From: OFTM10 sp964344055
Lineage (GTDB): Bacteria > Actinomycetota > Acidimicrobiia > Acidimicrobiales > Aldehydirespiratoraceae
Assembly: GCA_964344055.1 (NCBI GenBank)
Contig: CAYFLT010000015.1
Location: 1 to 64,000 of the forward strand
Length of the DNA stretch: 64,000 nucleotides
Reading direction: 5' to 3'
Within the stretch, counting starts at the first letter, position 1, and every line of letters begins with the position of its first letter. The notes below the pieces were generated by a model. That model was given only the letters and a program-made list of their open reading frames with translations, was not told where the DNA came from and ran no database searches. Positions 40,337-48,426 of the stretch are shown in pieces. Position numbers and translations under genes: made by a program.

Positions 40337-41356
40337 GTGTTCCTCGCCCTCAAGGAGATGGCCCGCGCCAAGGCGCGGTTCGGGCTGCTGATCTCGGCGA
40401 TCGGCATGCTCGTGTTCCTGATCCTGTTCCAGCAGTCGATCCAGAACGGCCTGATCACCTCGTTCGTCGGGGCGATCCGGAATCAGTCGGCACCGGTATT
40501 GGTGTACTCGGTCGACGGACAGCAGGTCATCCAGGGCAGCGTCATCACCCCCGACCTCGAAGGGCTGATCCGCGAGACCGACGGGGTGGGGTCTGCCGCG
40601 CGGGTCGGGCTCGGCACGTTCACCGTCCGAGCCGGCGGCGAGCTGTCCGATGCCACGATCCTCGGCTACGAGGAAGCGGGGCTCGGCGCCCCGTCGTCAT
40701 TGGTCGGTGGCCGGTATCCGGCCGGCGCCCGCGAGGCGGTCGGAAGCGACTCCGACGCACCTGATGGCTTCGGTATCGGTGACGTCGTCGTCGTCGAGCC
40801 CGGTGGGCAGGAGATCACGATCGTCGGGCTGGCCCGAGACGTGATCGCGGTTGCTCCGGCCGAGGGCCTGAGTGCCGCGGAACTGGCGGCCCGGATCAAC
40901 GAGGTGTCCGACGATCTCGACGCGCTCACCCGATCTGACGCCGCCTCCGAGACCCCGGGTGTGGCGCAGGTACAGCAGTCGTTTCGGATCGTGTTCTTCC
41001 TGTACGGACTGGTGATCCCGTGCGTGACGGGATTGTTCTTCCTGATCGTGACCTTCCAGAAGGCGGGCTCGTTCACCCTTCTCCGAGCGCTCGGGGCGCC
41101 GGCGAGCCGGCTCGTCGCCTCACTCCTCTTCCAGGCGACGCTGATCGTGGGGGTGGGATTCCTGGTTGGCGTCGCCGCGTACACACCGATCTCCCAGCGC
41201 CGGCTCGGTGGCATCCCTCTGCGGTTCGAGACGACCGCAGTCGTCGTCTGGGCGGTCCTGCTCCTCGCCCTCGGGGTGGGGAGTTCTCTGATCGCAGCTC
41301 GCCGAGTGCTGCGGATCGACCCCATCGACGCCACCACCGGTGGAGGGGTGCGATGA
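40337..41356 (+). CDS. ABC transporter permease, MacB/LolC (FtsX) type, first
   Basis: 339 aa from GTG40337. N-terminal membrane helix (FGLLISAIGMLVFLILFQQ), a periplasmic domain of about 200 residues (QSAPVLVYSVDGQQVIQG...) and three C-terminal helices with the FtsX domain (FFLYGLVIPCVTGLFFLIVTFQKAGSFTLLRALGAPASRLVASLLFQATLIVGVGFL, residues about 215-270). Such permeases do not move solutes across the membrane but extract or sort lipids, lipoproteins or peptides on the outer face. Its stop overlaps the next start (ATGA). Confidence 0.85.
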   Translation: MFLALKEMARAKARFGLLISAIGMLVFLILFQQSIQNGLITSFVGAIRNQSAPVLVYSVDGQQVIQGSVITPDLEGLIRETDGVGSAARVGLGTFTVRAGGELSDATILGYEEAGLGAPSSLVGGRYPAGAREAVGSDSDAPDGFGIGDVVVVEPGGQEITIVGLARDVIAVAPAEGLSAAELAARINEVSDDLDALTRSDAASETPGVAQVQQSFRIVFFLYGLVIPCVTGLFFLIVTFQKAGSFTLLRALGAPASRLVASLLFQATLIVGVGFLVGVAAYTPISQRRLGGIPLRFETTAVVVWAVLLLALGVGSSLIAARRVLRIDPIDATTGGGVR

Positions 41357-42465
41357 AGCTCGCCCTCCGCGAACTGGTCCGCCGCCCTGGCGAGTTCGTC
41401 ACGGCCACCGCGATCCTCACGCTCATCGCGATGCTCCTGATGTTCCTCGGAGGCCTGCTCGACGGCCTGCTCCGGGCCTCGACCGGCGCGATCGCGGCCC
41501 AGGACGCCGACCTCATCGTCTTCTCCGACACGTCGCAGGCATCGTTCCTCCGAAGCCGGATCGATCCCTCCACCCGTTCGGCGATCGAGGCGGGTGACGG
41601 TGTGGCGGACACCGGTGGACTCGGTGTGGTCCTGCTGGGCGCGCGGGTGCCGGGCAACGACGTCCGTGACCTGGCCAACGTGGCGGTGTGGGGCTACGAA
41701 CTCGCCCCGGATGGCGTTCCCGCGCCTCCTGCACCAGGGGAGGCGTGGGCGGACGAGGTCTTGAAGGCCGACGGGGTCGATCTGGGCCACGAGCTGTTGC
41801 TCGGTCCGGCTCGGACGCCGGTCTCCGTGATCGGGTGGGTGTCCGACACTTCCTACAGTGGCCAGGCCGGCCTGTGGGTGGAGCCGGGCACGTGGCGAGC
41901 AACGCTTGGGGAGAACCGGCCCGACGCCACGCTGGCTGATGAGGTCTTCCAGGCGATCGTCGTCCGAGGCGACGGCCGGACCGTCGCCGAACTCGCCGAC
42001 GCGATCGAACAGGCGACAGGCGGTCGAACCGTGCCGCTCACCGTCACCGAAGCGATCGACTCGATCCCCGGGGTCACCGAGCAGCAGTCCACGTTCAACC
42101 AGATCCTCGGTGTGACCGTGGTGGTCGCGCTGGTGGTGATCGCCCTGTTCTTCGCCCTGCTGACGGTGGAGCGCACGTCGCTGTACGGCGTGCTGAAGGC
42201 GATCGGCGCCAGGTCGCGCACGATCTTCGCCGGCCTCGTGGTCCAATCGGTCACGGTGGCGATCGTGGCGGCCGCGGTCGCCGGTGCCGCGGTGGTCGGG
42301 CTCGACCTCCTGATTCCACCCGGGTCGATCCCGTTGTCGATCTCGGTCACCCGGATCCTCGTCAGTTTCGCCATGCTGCTCGCCGCGGCCGTCATCGGTT
42401 GTGGCTTCTCGCTTCGTCGGGTCCTCTCGGTCGACCCGGCGTCAGCTCTCGGGAGTGCCCAATGA
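41353..42465 (+). CDS. ABC transporter permease, MacB/LolC (FtsX) type, second
   Basis: 370 aa, ATGA overlap with the first permease. Same layout: helix at residues about 16-40 (FVTATAILTLIAMLLMFLGGLLDGLL), periplasmic domain (ASTGAIAAQDADLIVFSDTSQASFLRSRI...), and a C-terminal FtsX domain (FNQILGVTVVVALVVIALFFALLTVERTSLYGVLKAIGARSRTIFAGLVVQS; TRILVSFAMLLAAAVIGCGFSLRRVLSVDPASALG). It forms the second half of the membrane part of a heterodimeric transporter. Its stop also overlaps the ATPase gene (ATGA). Confidence 0.85.
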   Translation: MKLALRELVRRPGEFVTATAILTLIAMLLMFLGGLLDGLLRASTGAIAAQDADLIVFSDTSQASFLRSRIDPSTRSAIEAGDGVADTGGLGVVLLGARVPGNDVRDLANVAVWGYELAPDGVPAPPAPGEAWADEVLKADGVDLGHELLLGPARTPVSVIGWVSDTSYSGQAGLWVEPGTWRATLGENRPDATLADEVFQAIVVRGDGRTVAELADAIEQATGGRTVPLTVTEAIDSIPGVTEQQSTFNQILGVTVVVALVVIALFFALLTVERTSLYGVLKAIGARSRTIFAGLVVQSVTVAIVAAAVAGAAVVGLDLLIPPGSIPLSISVTRILVSFAMLLAAAVIGCGFSLRRVLSVDPASALGSAQ

Positions 42466-43072
42466 CCAGTCCGGCCCTTTGCCTGCGGGGTGTTCGCAAG
42501 GTGTACGAGATGCCCGATGAGCCCGTCGTCGCCCTCGACCACGCGGATCTCACCGTCGAGCGGGACGAGATCGTCGCCCTGGTCGGGCCGTCCGGATCGG
42601 GCAAGACCACGCTCTGCTCGATCGCAGGCGGCATCCTCAGTCCCACCGACGGCACGGTTCTGGTCGGGGACGAGGAGATCACCGGCTACACCGAAAAGCA
42701 GCTCACCCGCTTCCGCCAGAACCAGGTGGGGTTCGTCTTCCAGTCCGTCAATCTCGTCCCGTTCCTGACCGCCCGGGAGAACCTCCTCGTGGTGGACGAG
42801 ATGGGCCGCCGAGAAGGCTCGCCGGCTCGTGCCCGAGCCGATCGGCTGCTCGACGAGCTGGGGCTCGGTGATCGGGCCCGGAACCTGCCCGGTCAGCTGT
42901 CGGGCGGGAAGAAGCAGCGGGTCGCGGTTGGGCGGGCNNNNNNNNNNTGGAACTCGTCCGGGCCGAGATGAAGGCCCGCCAGACGGCCGCGGTCGTCGTC
43001 ACCCACGACGAACGGATCACCGAGTACTGCGACCGGATGGTCCGCATCGTCGACGGCGTCCTCGACGAGTGA
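42462..43072 (+). CDS. ABC transporter ATP-binding protein (LolD/MacB type) containing an assembly gap
   Basis: Walker A VGPSGSGKTTL (residues about 42-52), Q-loop FVFQSVNLVPFLTARENLL, signature LSGGKKQRVAVGRA right before the gap. After the gap: LVRAEMKARQTAAVVVTHDERITEYCDRMVRIVDGVLDE, including the switch His, ending at 43070-43072. The Walker B (DEPTG...D-loop) region, normally about 25-30 residues, is missing, so a 10-base gap is far too short and the frames on its sides disagree. Gene probably intact in the organism. Powers the two FtsX-type permeases. Confidence 0.9.
42938..42947. other. assembly gap (10 N)
   Basis: Replaces the Walker B region of the ABC ATPase; at least about 75 bases must be absent. 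Confidence 0.99.
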
Positions 43073-43179
43073 TCATCGGCGGAGGATGACCGGGCCGGGC
43101 GGCTCGTTCCGCGCGTCCTTTGGTCACTTCTGGGCCCGGCGGTCTGGTGGGAGGGGCCGATCCCGCCGACAACTCCACT

Positions 43180-43617
43180 ATGTCCGTCTACGACGAGCTC
43201 CCAGACAAATCGATCGTCGCTGTGGTGAACGAGATCTTCTACGAGAAGGTCTTCGATCACCCGTGGCTCGGGCGCTACTTCGACGGCGTGCCCAAGGAGC
43301 ACATCCGCCAGCAGCAGACCGACTTCATCGTGTCGGCGATCGGTGGGCCGAACGCATACTTCGGCAAGCCCGCTCGGGCCGCCCACGGTCATCTGTTCAT
43401 CACCAACGAACTGTTCGAGGTCCGTCAGACGCTCCTGAAGGAGGCGCTGGACGAGGCCGGCGCCCCAGAGGTGCTCAAGACCAAGTGGCTGCGTATCGAC
43501 GAAGGGTTCCGCCGCGGCATGGTGAAGGACTCGGTCGACGAGTGCACCAAGCGCTACGCGACGGACTGGATCCGGGCGTTCGACCCGCCGGCGTCGGTCG
43601 GCGCGAGCCGCTGGTAG
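43180..43617 (+). CDS. truncated haemoglobin
   Basis: 145 aa from ATG43180. Two-over-two globin: VYDELPDKSIVAVVNEIFYEKVFDHPWLGRYF (helix B with FY at B9-B10), HIRQQQTDFIVSAIGGPNAYFGKPARAAHGHLFITNELFEV with the proximal His F8 in the AAHGHLFIT segment and glycine motif before it. The length suits the truncated globins. Probable role: oxygen or NO binding and detoxification. The region 43073-43179 has no other gene. The next gene follows 25 bp later. Confidence 0.8.
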   Translation: MSVYDELPDKSIVAVVNEIFYEKVFDHPWLGRYFDGVPKEHIRQQQTDFIVSAIGGPNAYFGKPARAAHGHLFITNELFEVRQTLLKEALDEAGAPEVLKTKWLRIDEGFRRGMVKDSVDECTKRYATDWIRAFDPPASVGASRW

Positions 43618-43642
43618 ACGCGTCAGTCGGCCAGACTGGGTC

Positions 43643-44017
43643 ATGGCCGATCTGACCGTGGAGTTCTTCGTCGCGCTCGAGACGAAGGTGTGGGAGGCGC
43701 TGGTTGCCGGTGACCCTGAGGCCGACGCTGCCCAGCTGTCCGAGGACTTTCTCGGTGTGTACACCGACGGCTTCGCGAACCGCGATCAACATGCTGCGCA
43801 GCTCTCGGACGGGCCGACCGCGGCGACGTACGCGATCGAGGACGCCCGCATTCGGGTCCTGGCCGAGGACGAGGTGCTTCTGAGCTACCAGGCCGATTGG
43901 ACCCGGATGGTGGAGGGTGTCGCCGGCGAGGTCGAGACCATGTACATCACCTCGTTGTGGTCGCGGCGTGCCGGTGAGTGGATCAACACGTTCAGCCAGG
44001 ACACACCGGCGGGCTGA
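43643..44017 (+). CDS. SnoaL/DUF4440-like NTF2-fold protein
   Basis: 124 aa. VEFFVALETKVWEALVAGDPEADAAQLSEDFLGVYTDGFANRDQHAAQL at the N-terminus, then IRVLAEDEVLLSYQADWTR and MYITSLWSRRAGEWINTFSQDTP. This is the layout of small NTF2-like proteins (DUF4440 type), commonly of unknown enzymatic role. It converges on the zinc-ribbon propeller gene; a strong hairpin lies between their stops. Confidence 0.7.
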   Translation: MADLTVEFFVALETKVWEALVAGDPEADAAQLSEDFLGVYTDGFANRDQHAAQLSDGPTAATYAIEDARIRVLAEDEVLLSYQADWTRMVEGVAGEVETMYITSLWSRRAGEWINTFSQDTPAG

Positions 44018-44019
44018 AG

Positions 44020-44045
44020 CCGTGAGCCCCGACCGGGGCTCACGG
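44020..44045. terminator. bidirectional hairpin between convergent genes
   Basis: CCGTGAGCCCC (44020-44030) pairs perfectly with GGGGCTCACGG (44035-44045) around loop GACC. It starts 2 bp after the SnoaL gene and includes the stop codon of the opposite gene. Its symmetry and place fit a terminator for both; no T-run. Confidence 0.5.
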
Positions 44046-45287
44046 AAGCCACACGAGCGCGAAATCGAGTCCCGGGGCGTCGACCAGCAGCCGGAGGCCA
44101 CCACCATCGACGTCGGCGGTGAAGATGGCGTAGTCGTCCTCGGTGATCTCCCTCGAGAAGGCGATTCGGTCACCCTCCGGCGACCACACCGGGCCCACTT
44201 CGTCGGCGAGCTCCGCGGCCGGCCAGCCGACGGTGTTGCCGGCAGCATCGAGGACGACGATGTCGCGCTTCAGGAAGGCAGTGTCGTCCCACAGCGTCAC
44301 GGCGATCTGAGCACCCGATGGTGACCAGGCGGCGGCTGTCGGCCGTTTCGGCTCATCTAACGTCGCCAGTGTCGACATCGACCTGTTGGTGACGTCGAGT
44401 TCAACGAGCTGACGGTCGGTGCAGACGATCAGTAGGTCATGGCCGGGACGCCAGGCGACCGCTTGTAGCGCGGGGAAGTCCTCGAACCACAGATCACTCC
44501 CGTCCGTTCCGATCACACCGACACGGTCGTAACTCTGGCCGTCATCGTCAGAGGATTCGGTGAGAAACGCGAGATGGCTGCCGTCGTCGGACCACACCGG
44601 GTTGAAGCCGAACTCGTCGGTGACCTTCACCACATTGGTTCCGTCGATGTCCATGAGGTAGGCACCGGTGCCGTCGATGTCGGAGTTGAACATCATTCGG
44701 GTCATGTCTGGCGTCCAGGCCGGTGAGTTGATGGAGGTGTCGTCGGCCGCGAACGGTGCCGGTGACGATCCGTCGACCCTCATCGTGCGGACGATGTCGT
44801 CCTCGCCGCACTCGTAGAGCACCCATCCGCCGTCGGCCGCGACGTCCCAGATCACGCTCCAATCCGTACAGGGAATCTCGGCCCGGCTCAGCTCGACAGC
44901 AGAGTCGTCGATCGCGACCAGCGAGCTGCGGCCGTCGGCCGCGATGTGTTCGTACACGAGACGTCGAGGGTGGTCGGTGTCGGATGTCGGACCCAGCTCA
45001 CGAGTCAGGGACAGGTCGGCCAGGTCGCTCGAGTTCCGGTCTACGACAACGAAGGCAACCAAGAGTGTGACCACGACTGCGCCTGCCGCCAACGACGCTC
45101 GTACGAGCCGCCGGCGGCCTCTCCCCGTTGCGGGTTCGGGGGTCGTTGGCGGCGGGGAACGGTCCACCTGCCGAGCCGCGTCCTGACTGGGCCGGCTGTC
45201 CTGATCCGGAAGCCGGGCACCGCAGTAGCCGCATGCTTTCGCAGTATCGGGTAGATCCCCGCCGCAGCTCGGACAATGAACTGCCAT
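44040..45287 (-). CDS. zinc-ribbon, membrane-anchored TolB/WD40-like beta-propeller protein
   Basis: 415 aa from the ATG at 45287 (AAGGAG 7 nt upstream). N-terminal zinc ribbon CPSCGGDLPDTAKACGYCGARLP (four Cys, residues 5-27), a Pro-rich linker, one membrane helix (residues about 61-82, SLAAGAVVVTLLVAFVVVDRN) and an extracytoplasmic propeller with TolB/PD40-type blades (INSPAWTPDMTRMMFNSDIDGTGAYLMDIDGTNVVKVTDEFGFNPVWSDDGSHLAFLT; VGPVWSPEGDRIAFSREI). The ribbon is nearly the same as that of the divergent neighbour (PDTAK-CGYCG), so the two genes share ancestry. Likely part of the dynamin-Hsp70 system. Confidence 0.75.
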   Translation of the reverse strand: MAVHCPSCGGDLPDTAKACGYCGARLPDQDSRPSQDAARQVDRSPPPTTPEPATGRGRRRLVRASLAAGAVVVTLLVAFVVVDRNSSDLADLSLTRELGPTSDTDHPRRLVYEHIAADGRSSLVAIDDSAVELSRAEIPCTDWSVIWDVAADGGWVLYECGEDDIVRTMRVDGSSPAPFAADDTSINSPAWTPDMTRMMFNSDIDGTGAYLMDIDGTNVVKVTDEFGFNPVWSDDGSHLAFLTESSDDDGQSYDRVGVIGTDGSDLWFEDFPALQAVAWRPGHDLLIVCTDRQLVELDVTNRSMSTLATLDEPKRPTAAAWSPSGAQIAVTLWDDTAFLKRDIVVLDAAGNTVGWPAAELADEVGPVWSPEGDRIAFSREITEDDYAIFTADVDGGGLRLLVDAPGLDFALVWLP

Positions 45288-45307
45288 AGCGGACTCCTTA
45301 CTCACCA

Positions 45308-45323
45308 CGAGGATCGTTCCTCG
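45308..45323. promoter_or_regulatory. inverted repeat in the divergent control region
   Basis: CGAGGA-TCGT-TCCTCG (45308-45323), 20 bp before the propeller gene start and about 120 bp before the dynamin operon. It could be an operator for the divergent pair. The direct repeat ATCGGACG/ATCGGACT at about 45420-45435 is close to the operon start. Neither match is to a known regulator. Confidence 0.25.
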
Positions 45324-45440
45324 CCGTCCCAGAGGAAAGGGGACAACGTCATCAAGACCACGGGGAGTGACGTACGGCCCTTTCCCGCTGCGCCAGACCT
45401 GGGTTAGGGAGAAGTCAGGATCGGACGGATCGGACTGTCC

Positions 45441-46121
45441 ATGAACTGCGTCACCTGCCATGAGGAGATCCCGGATACCGCGAAGGTCTGCGGGTACTGC
45501 GGGACTCGCCAACCGGCGTACGCAGCTGACGGTTTCGCGGGCGACACCGCGGACTCGGCTGCCGACGACGGCTCCACGACGGGAGCACACACGATCGTCG
45601 AGGAGCCAGAGGCGTGGACCTCGGTTGGCGGGTCGTCTCCCGGTGGCCTGGTCGCGAAGCCTGATGGGCGGCGAAGGGCACCCGATTGGCTCATCCTGAG
45701 CGGTGCAGCCTTGCTCATCCTCTCGCCGTGGTTCGTCTGGCTGAACGAGCGGTTGTCATCGGGTCTTCGCTGGCGGACGATCGGTCGAGGCGTGGGGTGC
45801 TGCGAACCCGGTCTTCGCGTCGGTTTCCTGTTCGACGGCCTCTGGCGCCCAGGAGACTTCACCATCGGGCATCTCGTCTTGCTGCTCGGACTCGCAGCGT
45901 TGGTCACGGGGGCCGTGCGGGCACCGCGGCCCGGTGCGCTCGTGGTTGGTTTGGTCGCCGCCTGTGTGGTCGGCCTGTTCATCCACCAACTCGACTTCGA
46001 CTACTTCTTGGACTACGGCGGACTCGGCACCCTTCTCGCGCTCATCGGGTCGGTCCTCGTCGTGCTCGGCGGTGCGGGGCGCGTGGTGAAAGAGCGCGAC
46101 TCGGCGTTCGACAGGAGGTGA
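45441..46121 (+). CDS. zinc-ribbon membrane protein, first gene of the dynamin-Hsp70 operon
   Basis: 226 aa. N-terminal zinc ribbon CVTCHEEIPDTAKVCGYCGTRQP (CxxC...CxxC, residues 3-25), an acidic linker (about 50 residues), and four membrane helices from about residue 82 (WLILSGAALLILSPWFVWL; LVLLLGLAALVTGAV; ALVVGLVAACVVGLFI; LGTLLALIGSVLVVLGGAG). The loop between the first two helices has paired cysteines (VGCCEPG). No family is recognised apart from the ribbon. Separated by 2 bp from the next gene, whose Shine-Dalgarno sequence overlaps this gene's end. Confidence 0.65.
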   Translation: MNCVTCHEEIPDTAKVCGYCGTRQPAYAADGFAGDTADSAADDGSTTGAHTIVEEPEAWTSVGGSSPGGLVAKPDGRRRAPDWLILSGAALLILSPWFVWLNERLSSGLRWRTIGRGVGCCEPGLRVGFLFDGLWRPGDFTIGHLVLLLGLAALVTGAVRAPRPGALVVGLVAACVVGLFIHQLDFDYFLDYGGLGTLLALIGSVLVVLGGAGRVVKERDSAFDRR

Positions 46122-46123
46122 CC

Positions 46124-46513
46124 ATGCCAACGAAGTGGTTCGTCAAGTCGAGGACGTTGTGGATCAACGCCGCGATCGGCGGCTTGTTCGCAACAGGGAT
46201 CGCCGTGCCGGACAGCGTCGCTTCAGGTGATGCGATGCAGGTTCTCGGCGGCTTTGCCACCGTCGGCAACGGCGGGATTCGCCTGGTGACGAGCCAGGCT
46301 CTCGGAGCCGCCGGCAAACGGGTCCTGAAGTCGAGAACCGTGAAGCTGAACGTCCTGTTGCTCCTGGCTGCCGCCGTCGCGGTGGCCGCGGGCAACCTCG
46401 CCATCGCCGGCGTTCTGGGCGGCATTGCGATCGTCAACCTGCTCATGCGGAAGGCCACCACGAAGCCGGTCACCCTCTTCCCACACCCGCTGAGGGGAAG
46501 GGCGACGTATTGA
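46124..46513 (+). CDS. small membrane protein with duplicated SRT-helix motif (holin-like)
   Basis: 129 aa from ATG46124, preceded by a perfect AGGAGGTGA. Two related halves: WFVKSRTLWINAAIGGLFATGIA and RVLKSRTVKLNVLLLLAAAVAVAAG, each a KSRT motif followed by a hydrophobic helix, with a third helix GVLGGIAIVNLLMRKATTKPVTL at the end. The ending INLLMR-TTKP resembles some phage-derived holin-like proteins (weak resemblance). Two or three membrane helices. Its stop overlaps the TTG start of the first dynamin gene (TTGA). Confidence 0.6.
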   Translation: MPTKWFVKSRTLWINAAIGGLFATGIAVPDSVASGDAMQVLGGFATVGNGGIRLVTSQALGAAGKRVLKSRTVKLNVLLLLAAAVAVAAGNLAIAGVLGGIAIVNLLMRKATTKPVTLFPHPLRGRATY

Positions 46514-48426
46514 GTGCAGCTCATCACGAGAGTGCACAGGGCTCCACCGACGCCGAGTCAGCGGCTCAACGACTGAACCGGGAGGTTGGGGAGACCCTCG
46601 ACCGTGTGATGGCAGCAGCCGCGGAACTGGGACAGTCCGAATTGGCCGACCAGGTCCGTAGGGCGAGCAAGGAGTTCGAGCAACGCGAGGTTCGAGCGAT
46701 CGTCGTCGGCGATTTCAAGGTCGGGAAGAGTTCACTCGTCAACAGCCTGGTCAACGCGGACGTATGCCCAGTCGACGACGACTCGGCCACCGCGGTGCCA
46801 ACGGTCGTGTTCCATGATCCTGAGGCCTCGGCAACGTGGCTCCAGATGCGGCCCGACGGTGAGTACGACGCCGATGTGGTCGACAGAGCAGAACTCCACC
46901 GGAGGATGCTCGAGTGCTCGAGGAATTGGGATGGTCTCGGAGAGGGCCTTCCCGTGGAGGGGATCGCTCGGTTCGGGCTCGATCGGCGGGTCCTCTCCGG
47001 TGGCTTGGTCCTCATCGATACGCCCGGGGTGGGGGGCATATCCGCGTCCGCCGGCACCGCAGCCGTGGTCGCAGCACACCAGGTGGAGATGGTGCTGTTC
47101 GTCACGGATGCGTCTCAGGAACTGACCGCGGTCGAGATGGACTTCCTTCGAGAAGTGGACGCGCTCGCACCGATCACCGCGACGGTCCTGACGAAGATCG
47201 ACTTCTACCCGGCATGGAGACGAATCCTTGCGCTGGACGACTCCCACAGAGAACAGAATGGTGTGAACCACCCGGTCTTCGCCGTGTCGAACCGCCTGCG
47301 GGGTCATGCGCTCAGAGACCGCAACGACCAGCTCATGGAGGAGTCCGGATTCGGTCCCCTTCTCGGGTTCCTGCTGGACATGGAAACCCGGTTCTCTCTC
47401 GAGGCGGCGGCCACCGCCGGCCACATCGCGGTCGACGTGCTCCAGCGCCTGATCGACTCGGTCGCGATCCGGAGGGAGCTGCTCGTCGACGAAGCGGCGA
47501 CCGCCGAAGCCATTCGGAAGCTCGAGTCGGCGGCTGCGAAGTACGAGGAGCTGCGTGGAGCGCGCTCGCAATGGCAACAGGCCTTGATCGACGGGATGGC
47601 CGACATCAGCGCCGACATCGACTTCGACCTGCGCGAGTGCATCCGAACGGTGAGCCGCGAGTGCGAGGACGCGATCAGCGACTCCGATCCCGAGAAGATC
47701 TGGGATCAGTTCGAGCCGTGGTTGTACCGACGGATGAACTTCGAGATCAATCGGATCCGTACCGATCTGAGTGCCAGGGCAGAGGAACTCGTACGGACCG
47801 TCGAGCGCCTCTTCGCCCGCGAGGACGCCCGGCTGAAAGAACTGGTTCACATCCAGCCAACCAGCGCCTCCCTGGCTTCGACGACGGTCATCGGCGACAA
47901 GCACGAGAGTGGGATGGAGACCAGTCGGGCCCTCCTGTGGGCGAGGGGCGCACAGAGTGGAGCTCTGCTCCCGATGGCGTTGATCGGAGCCAACTCCATG
48001 GTCGGTGGCACCCTCTCCGGCGTGGGTCTCGGCCTGGTGGCATCGGCGGCCGGCCCGGTCGGTTTGGTCCTGGGTGTCGCCCTGGGGAGGCGGGCGATGC
48101 GAGAAGAGAAGCGCCGGCAGCTTCTCGGCCGGCGCCAGAAGGCGACCAACGCGGTTCGCGGGTACCTCGACGAGGTGTCGTTCAAGGTCGGCAAGGAGAC
48201 GCGGGATCTGTTGAGAGCGACCCAGAGGGAGCTGCGCGATTCACTTCGCGGCCGGGCCGACGAACTGCTCGCCTCGGCCACCACCTCGTTGGAGGCCGCT
48301 CGGGAGGTCGCGGAGGCAGACCAGAGCGAGCGCGCCGATCGTCTCGCCCAAGTCGACGCAACACTCACGCGCTTGCGCCTGCTGATGCGGCAGTCCGAGG
48401 TTCTGAGCGGTCTGGCGGCGTCGTGA
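46510..48426 (+). CDS. dynamin-like GTPase A (IniA/BDLP-like)
   Basis: 638 aa from TTG46510, overlapping the preceding stop. G1 VVGDFKVGKSSLVNSL (residues 66-80), G2 Thr in DDSATAVPTVV, G3 LIDTPGVGG (about 170), G4 LTKIDF (about 227). The remainder is helical (neck and trunk), and residues about 480-530 form a hydrophobic hairpin (MALIGANSMVGGTLSGVGLGLVASAAGPVGLVLGVALG) like the membrane paddle of bacterial dynamins. Such proteins tubulate, fuse or repair membranes. Together with the next gene it repeats the IniA-IniC pairing of mycobacteria, where one partner carries the membrane-insertion segment. Confidence 0.85.
   Translation: MSAAHHESAQGSTDAESAAQRLNREVGETLDRVMAAAAELGQSELADQVRRASKEFEQREVRAIVVGDFKVGKSSLVNSLVNADVCPVDDDSATAVPTVVFHDPEASATWLQMRPDGEYDADVVDRAELHRRMLECSRNWDGLGEGLPVEGIARFGLDRRVLSGGLVLIDTPGVGGISASAGTAAVVAAHQVEMVLFVTDASQELTAVEMDFLREVDALAPITATVLTKIDFYPAWRRILALDDSHREQNGVNHPVFAVSNRLRGHALRDRNDQLMEESGFGPLLGFLLDMETRFSLEAAATAGHIAVDVLQRLIDSVAIRRELLVDEAATAEAIRKLESAAAKYEELRGARSQWQQALIDGMADISADIDFDLRECIRTVSRECEDAISDSDPEKIWDQFEPWLYRRMNFEINRIRTDLSARAEELVRTVERLFAREDARLKELVHIQPTSASLASTTVIGDKHESGMETSRALLWARGAQSGALLPMALIGANSMVGGTLSGVGLGLVASAAGPVGLVLGVALGRRAMREEKRRQLLGRRQKATNAVRGYLDEVSFKVGKETRDLLRATQRELRDSLRGRADELLASATTSLEAAREVAEADQSERADRLAQVDATLTRLRLLMRQSEVLSGLAAS

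Noticed and set aside
46914..48422. Plus-strand frame extending the second dynamin gene upstream by 500 codons
   Set aside because: It overlaps dynamin A in another frame and lacks motifs; GTG48423 with the GTGA junction is the natural start.
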